A stretch of 64,000 nt of DNA from Iris pallida (Eukaryota; Streptophyta; Magnoliopsida; Asparagales; Iridaceae), in the NCBI GenBank assembly GCA_029216955.1, contig JANAVB010006998.1, positions 248,001-312,000 of the forward strand. Direction: 5' to 3'. A program made the translations under genes and the position numbers. Below, piece after piece: positions 58,458 to 64,000 of the stretch (its first letter is position 1; each line of letters begins with the position of its first letter). A model generated the notes under the pieces. That model saw nothing but the letters and a program-made list of their open reading frames with translations, was not told the origin of the DNA and searched no databases.

Positions 58458-61400
58458 TGTCACGACCCGCACCCACTGTGAGGGTACGAGCACGTAACAA
58501 CGCCCAGCCTACGCCACAGTGTCGACGGTAGAACGCTGTCCTAGGTCACAACATCTAACAGTTAAAGGTAATAAACAGTTATACTCCCCGAATGGGGGTG
58601 ACATAACAGATTATATCTCAATCACAACTAAGGTAGAAAACGATGAAAATAGATAGATAAATATCCAGAATGAAAGCACAGAATTACAATCCAGAATTCT
58701 AAGAGTCTAAAATAAATACATATCCCAAAATATCTCAGAATCTAAATACAGTGATCCAGGAAAGTAAAGACATCCTAGTCTAAGGAGTGTCATCCACTGC
58801 TAGTAGGTCTAAGTCACTAGTGATGTCTAATGCTGCACCAAGAGGGGTAGACACCAGAGCCTCATCATTCACTGTAAAATTTTCAACAGGTCCAGTCTGG
58901 ACGGGAACGAGCACATATCTCTCAACAGTTCATAACAGGTTAGGAGTATAAATCATGCAATAGAGTAAAATACAGGAAATGTTGAAAAAGAAATACAGGA
59001 AAAACAGGAGATGTTTGTAACTGAAAGTAAATACATGATAAGTAGAGACTGTAAGTGGCTAAGTGATTTAGAGTACAATATGGTTATGTAAATGGCTTAG
59101 GGGCACATGAATACAACTAAGAGGCACATAAATACATCTACTGGGGATAATGATCACATAACCAATTCTACTTACCCAGCCCCAATCAATACATAAGGAT
59201 CCATTCAAGTTACGTTATAAGCACATGAATACAGCTAAAGATACGTGACTCATGTAATGAGTAGTACATGAGGCACATAAAAGCACATGAGAACATGTAA
59301 AAACATGAACTAGTACGAGTACAAGGAGTACCTGATGTACATGATAAAGTACATGAACATGAAATACCCGATGCATCCGTAGAGGGATAACATCTCAGGA
59401 AAGGATCATATAGTACTAATCCGTGAAGATATGTGTCAGCATCAAGTAAAGTAATCTAGAGCAAGAATATAGTCCAGATAAGTATGAAAAGATCAGAGAA
59501 TGTACTTGCCTGCTATCTGAATGTCCAAGATGAAAGTACTGTCCGAGGAGCGGTGTCTGGCTCCTATTAGAACAGCACAAGTCACAACAAGTCCAGAATG
59601 GTAATAAGATGCACTACAATACATTCTACATGAATCTAGGTCAATCTAGGCCAAAGTCAACTCTTGGTCAACTCTGGTCAAACCTAAGAGTCAAACTAGG
59701 TCAACCAAGTTAACCTAAGTCAAACTAGTCTATACTAGTCTATTCTAGGTCTAACAAGACATTCTAGGTTCTAACAAGACTACACAAGTGTAATCTAGGC
59801 TCACTAGTCAAGCAGACACACATATAGGCTATAGGCTATAGGCTATTAGGCAATACCATGCCTAAGCCAACCATAAATCATATAACATTATCTATATCTA
59901 GAATAATACACATATATAATTATATAATCTAATATAGGAATACACATATTGATATATTTATATAAGCTAATATAGAAATACATAACATATAGGCTACTAT
60001 ATGCATATCACATATACATTATATATATCCATATTAATATAATATGGTAACACATATTAGCATATAGGTATACCCATAATATACATATATTATCTATATA
60101 TACATTTCACATATATAAATACATGGAGAAAAAAAAATATATATAAATACATGGAGAATATGAAGGGATGTGGTGGCATGTGTGAAAATACAAGAGTGTG
60201 TGTGTGTATTAGTGAGGGTGTCAAGAGAGTTGTGTGTGTGTTATGCTTGAGGGTGGGAGGTACAAGAGTGTGTGTGATGCATGTGTGAGTGTGTGAGAGA
60301 GTTTAGGATGTGAGTGTTAGGGAATCATGGCAGTGGTGGTATGGTATCCTGAAAACCGTGAGTGTGGCAGTGTGTGATATGAGAGAGTGAAACCAGTGTA
60401 CACATTGATATCAAATAAGTGTGTGATATGTAACCTGTGCACTTGTGACCCTATGTGCAGTGTCACATGAAATCAGGAAAAAAATTAGTGCAACATGTAT
60501 ATTGTTCAAATCTGGGAACAGTGGGTACCAAAACCTGTATACAGTGTCAAGGAGTGTTAAATGTACATTAAATGTCAAGTGTACAGTCTATGCTCAGAAG
60601 AAAAGGGAAGCCAAATATTGCATTAACAGTGAACATAGGAAAACAGTTCATAACAGTTTCAATAGGAAGAAACCCATTTCAAAATCACCCACAGTTCTCC
60701 ATATCAAACAATACTCAGATTTATACATTGAAATCATTTAACTCAGTTCATTAAGAACACTAAAAATTAGTTACAAGGAATGGAAGGGAACCCAATATTG
60801 CATTCCAGTTCAAACCAGAACCCAAAATCTTAGTTTTCAGTCTCAACACTAAACTCCAGATTTAAGCCCCAAAACAGTACACAAATCATCCCAAATTCAA
60901 CACACAATTAGTGAAGATATAGGTGTACCACATTAGGGTTTTAATCCATGCAATTAATAGTATTAGAATAGGAAAATTAGCTGCCAAAATTCATATTTTA
61001 AAATCTGGAAAAATAGAAAGAATATGACTGATATATAGGTATCAGAAAAATTGGGGTATTTGTGAAATGATCATCGAAATTAAGCTAATATGCAAATCCA
61101 ATGGTTGGTAATGTATATTCCTATAGTGTACGTGTCTAGCAATATGTTTGTGTCCACCCAAGTGGACACAAACGTGTCCAACAGATTAAAAACAAAAAAA
61201 TAGTGCAAACTGTGCAATTCTTCGTGCACGTGTTCCCAGAGTTCGTGCACACGACACGACACAGATCTCGTGGTCGTGTCCCAGTGTCGAGTAGGACTAG
61301 GGCTAGGGCACCCTGACACGTGTCTACGACACGCGTGCGTGCGATACGACACGCGTATCAGCGCTGGAAATCGATAGCAGCCGATATAGTGTAATCTAAA

Positions 61401-62874
61401 TGCACGGCTTCGTACGTGTCTGACACGACACGAGAGGCCCTATGACTTGACACACGTGGTGTCAGTCAGTGTCCCGTAGTGTGTGTTAATTCTCACGTGT
61501 CGATGTGTCGTGTCCTGCGTGCAAGTACACCCGAGTAGCAGGACAGCTACAGTGCCTGTGCACGCGCGCGCGTGTCAGCGTGTTCCTGTGTCCGTGGTGA
61601 CTCGACACGACATGAAAACCACACCAAGACACTAGAAACTCATAAGCGACCTAAAAACCTAATTTCCTATTCAATTAGTTTCCTAAAAATCAATCGAAAT
61701 GCCCATTGGGGCATTTCATCAAACACTTAATAACAAGGACTGATACGTGTCCAAATGGAACACTAATTGGACACGAAATCTAGGGTTAGCTAGTCCTACA
61801 GTTAGGTTAGGCCTAGGGCTTCCTAGATATGCAATAAAATCAGCATTCTATGGTGTAGATTGGAATTTACCTATATGTGTCAAAATCCTCAAAAAGCTCC
61901 AAAGAGAGGTGTTCCTCTTGATAGCCAAGCTTCTCCAATTTGCTCCCAAGCTAAAATTACTCATTATCAACAGCAAGTAGAGTAAAATTAGAACCTATTG
62001 CAATTAGTTTGGGTGGAAAAGGAATTGAAATAGATTTTATAGGATTTAATGAAGATGGAGACTCACCTCTTCTCAAACTTGGAAAATTCCTAATGGAGGC
62101 TAGCCCTAATTTCTAGGAGGGGATTAAATAGGTGGGAAGACCTATGTGTGGCCGGCCATGGGCTGTTGGACTAGGGTTAGGGTTGCACTAGGTTGGGTTG
62201 GGCCTCTAAGGCTTTAAGTCATAATTATGACTTATGAAATCACAAGCCATTTCCTAATCAAATTAAATCCTAATTTCTCCAAAATAATTCTAATGAGTTA
62301 ATCATCACTAACTTGGGTCAAGCTAAGGTTACTTAACCTAACCAAGTAGACATGACCTAGGTTAGCCTCTAGGACAGTCTCCTAAGTCAACACCAGTCAA
62401 AGTCAAAACTAGCACCAAATCAATTATACTAAAAATCACTGAAAATTCTAATAAATATAATTAATACTAACTATCACTAACCATGGTTAGCTAAGTCTAG
62501 CTATGACTAATCTAGGTTGGGTCCAAACCAAGTTAGGCTAATCACAATACATGGCAATCAATTAAATAATATTAAAATCACACCATTCTTAGTAATACAT
62601 TAAATTCCAAATAATATATATTAAATTCAAAATGACAAAAATACCCTCGAACTGGAAATGATAAATGAAACAGCCTAATCACATGGCTAGGCTCTAGGTT
62701 AAGCTGTCTCTAGTGTTACACTATCAAAACACCAAAATCATAAGTCATGATTTAAAATAGTTTTAAAATAATTTAAAAATTACCAAAAATCATATCATAA
62801 TTTAAATATCATTATTAAAAGATTAAAATTACAAAATTTCAAAATTACCCTCATTTGGAAAACTGGGTATTACA
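58458..62874 (-). repeat. C 5' LTR, 4417 bp
   Basis: Pairs with 50366-54747. It has a small A-rich insertion of about 30 bp near 60125 and otherwise few differences. It ends ...GGGTATTACA at 62874. No gene; ORF 60445-60741 is the LTR duplicate of 52315-52599. Confidence 0.9.
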
Positions 62875-64000
62875 TATGAATAAGACGACGAATGGTATAA
62901 TCAAGAAAGTGATATGATTCATGATCTAATTAGTCACGCGTAAAAATGATAATAATGATAGACAAGAGGAGAGTGTGATTTGGTACAATCGAAATAGAAT
63001 CGATTAGTTTGGTCGTGATGAAAAAGTATTTAAGGATGATCCAATCAAAATCATTCCAACACGAACGATTGTGTAGGCATGATCATAGAATCAAACCTAG
63101 GAAATGATACGAATTGACTCGATCGAAATATAATAAGATGTCTAGTCGTGATCAAAATTGTTCAAGGATGATCAAATCCAAATTGCTTAAAATATTTATC
63201 TCTAATTATTTAGGCACGAGTTTGGAATCAAAATCTAGATGAGTTTAGGAATCCAGTCGAAATTACATTAAAAGATGACAATCTGAAAAATAGAAGTATA
63301 AGAAAGGAAGGGCGAATTATTGGTTTATCGAGAAGACTGTGGCTAGGAATAAGCACAAATCGATTTAAAAGAAAAACTTAATAGTTATATGCCAATCAGA
63401 CGTAGTTTCTATGGTATTCGAAACTCGTAAACATGATCGAAGTCATTTTACCAAAAATTTATGCCTCGCCATTATACAGCTAGCTGCAATAAACTCTTGA
63501 TTCTATGACTCAAGCAAGGATACGATAACGAATATCCAATCAACTCTATCCAATCTGGACATAACACTTAAGACGAAGATAGGACAACCAAGATGTAGCT
63601 TTGACAACATTCGATAACGTATATTTATTCGAGATTACTTCAACTTAGGGATCATGCCTCGCCAGTGCGCTGCTGGCTGTAGTGATCCCACAGTCTCCAT
63701 AAGTCAAATAAGTGGCAATAGTGCGCGGCTGTCTGCCATCATAAGTCACCGATCATCCCTTAAACTACATCCTTAGAATCTCAACGGAGGTTCAAAAATC
63801 CTAAAACAAATTGATCATGATGGAGAGAGCTAGAAGTTTGAACAAAGTGATCATTATAGGAAAGTGTACGTATCCATCCTTGAAGGGAAGGTATCAGTTT
63901 TTTTTAAAAATTTAAACAATTGATTAGAAGGGACATGGTCGAAGGCAAGATAAGTAAAAATCTTATAACCCTTACTTCACGGATATTCAATATTCACCAT
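62875..64000 (-). other. D interior/leader up to the window edge, non-coding
   Basis: After the C TSD, AT-rich sequence follows. From about 63370 it has words also seen in the A/B and C leaders (CCAATCAGACGTAGTTTC, ATGCCTCGCCAT..AGCTAGCTGCAATAAACTC, ATGCCTCGCCAGTGCGCTGC). This suggests that the D 5' LTR starts shortly beyond the window. No ORF of note. Confidence 0.5.

Larger units (their letters stand above)
50366..62874 (-). mobile_element. C: gag-only non-autonomous LTR retrotransposon
   Basis: LTRs 50366-54747 and 58458-62874 are near-identical (TGTCACGA(T/C)CCGCACCCACTG...). TSD CATGA (50361-50365)/TATGA (62875-62879) has one mismatch. The interior of 3.7 kb holds a single intact ORF for a reduced gag and no protease, RT or integrase. 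A hAT-type MITE sits in the leader. Element length is 12.5 kb. Confidence 0.88.
45804..64000 (-). mobile_element. D: non-autonomous LTR retrotransposon (visible part, interrupted by C)
   Basis: The LTR begins TGTCACGACCCGTACCC at 45804. It reaches an LTR/purine-tract junction at about 49284 (GGAGTTAAAA|ATCTACCCACCTTAG). A second, diverged junction of the same kind lies at about 50265. Sequence on both sides of C (50266-50365 and 62875-64000) is D interior without coding. It runs off the window, so its 5' LTR and second TSD are not visible. Confidence 0.65.

Noticed and set aside
52315..60741. Similar ORFs at 52315-52599 and 60445-60741, apparently a conserved gene pair
   Set aside because: They lie at the same place in the two C LTRs and are equal because LTRs are duplicates. 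No family match, no coding signature. The same holds for 7342/15356, 9493/17575, 7506/15520 and 35146/39756.
1058..62874. One huge DNA transposon with TGTCACGACCC/GGGTCGTGACA inverted ends (e.g. 1058 to 26562)
   Set aside because: TSDs pair these ends differently (3956 with 26562 by TGAAG; 6988 with 17994 by GATAT). Purine tracts and LTR pairs show they are LTR termini in two orientations.
1..64000. tRNA, rRNA, riboswitch or intact host gene
   Set aside because: None seen on either strand on reading for tRNA A/B-box patterns, long intact frames or known domains outside transposons; a tRNAscan or Infernal run would be needed to exclude small RNAs fully.

Overview
This window is intergenic DNA from a flowering plant with a large, transposon-rich genome. 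Evidence for a plant: Ty3/gypsy chromovirus polyproteins with a C-terminal chromodomain, CACTA (En/Spm) transposase and termini, plant-type TATA boxes inside LTRs, and captured pieces of two plant gene families (an ABCC/MRP ABC transporter and a MOS1-like protein). I find no intact host gene, tRNA, rRNA or CRISPR array. The species cannot be told from the sequence.

Almost every base can be assigned to transposons inserted into one another. Most joins are supported by target-site duplications (TSDs) that I read directly. (0) A decayed CACTA transposase (1-1053, minus strand). (1) Into it went a Tekay/Del-like gypsy element, called gypsy2 here (minus strand): 3' LTR 1058-27610, split by later insertions; broken chromodomain, integrase, RNase H, RT, protease and gag from 27747 to 31903; its 5' part lies outside the window. 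(2a) Its 3' LTR was hit by an element now reduced to a solo LTR (3956-26562, TSD TGAAG). (3) That solo LTR was hit by a gene-capturing CACTA element (5703-24402, TSD TTA) carrying an ABCC transporter fragment. (4) The CACTA was hit by a full-length gypsy element, gypsy1 (6988-17994, TSD GATAT).

(2b) The gag of gypsy2 was hit at 31904 by a non-autonomous LTR element, called A/B (3' LTR 31904-42555, 1.4-kb non-coding interior, 5' LTR from 43978). (3a) Its 3' LTR contains another non-autonomous LTR element, E (33594-40137, plus strand, TSD ATGCA/ATACA). (3b) Its 5' LTR is cut at 45804 by element D, which runs past the right edge and carries a MOS1-like exon inside its LTR. (4) D is interrupted by element C (50366-62874, TSD CATGA/TATGA), which keeps a single open reading frame for a shortened gag. 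(5) C contains a hAT-type MITE (57545-58108, 8-bp TSD).

The elements look related. A/B, C, D, gypsy1, gypsy2 and the solo LTR share LTR ends of the form TGT...TGACA. Most families carry a similar short block about 280-460 bp before the LTR 3' end. Four of them (gypsy1, A/B, C, E) carry the same 18-base motif 8-10 bases inside the 5' LTR, where a primer-binding site is expected. A/B, C and D encode no enzymes, so they presumably depend on a Tekay-type partner; gypsy1 and gypsy2 are that kind of element but both are dead (stops, frameshifts, altered catalytic residues). Each LTR family also has its own tandem or palindromic arrays. Coordinates and repeat counts were worked out by eye, so boundaries may be off by a few bases.
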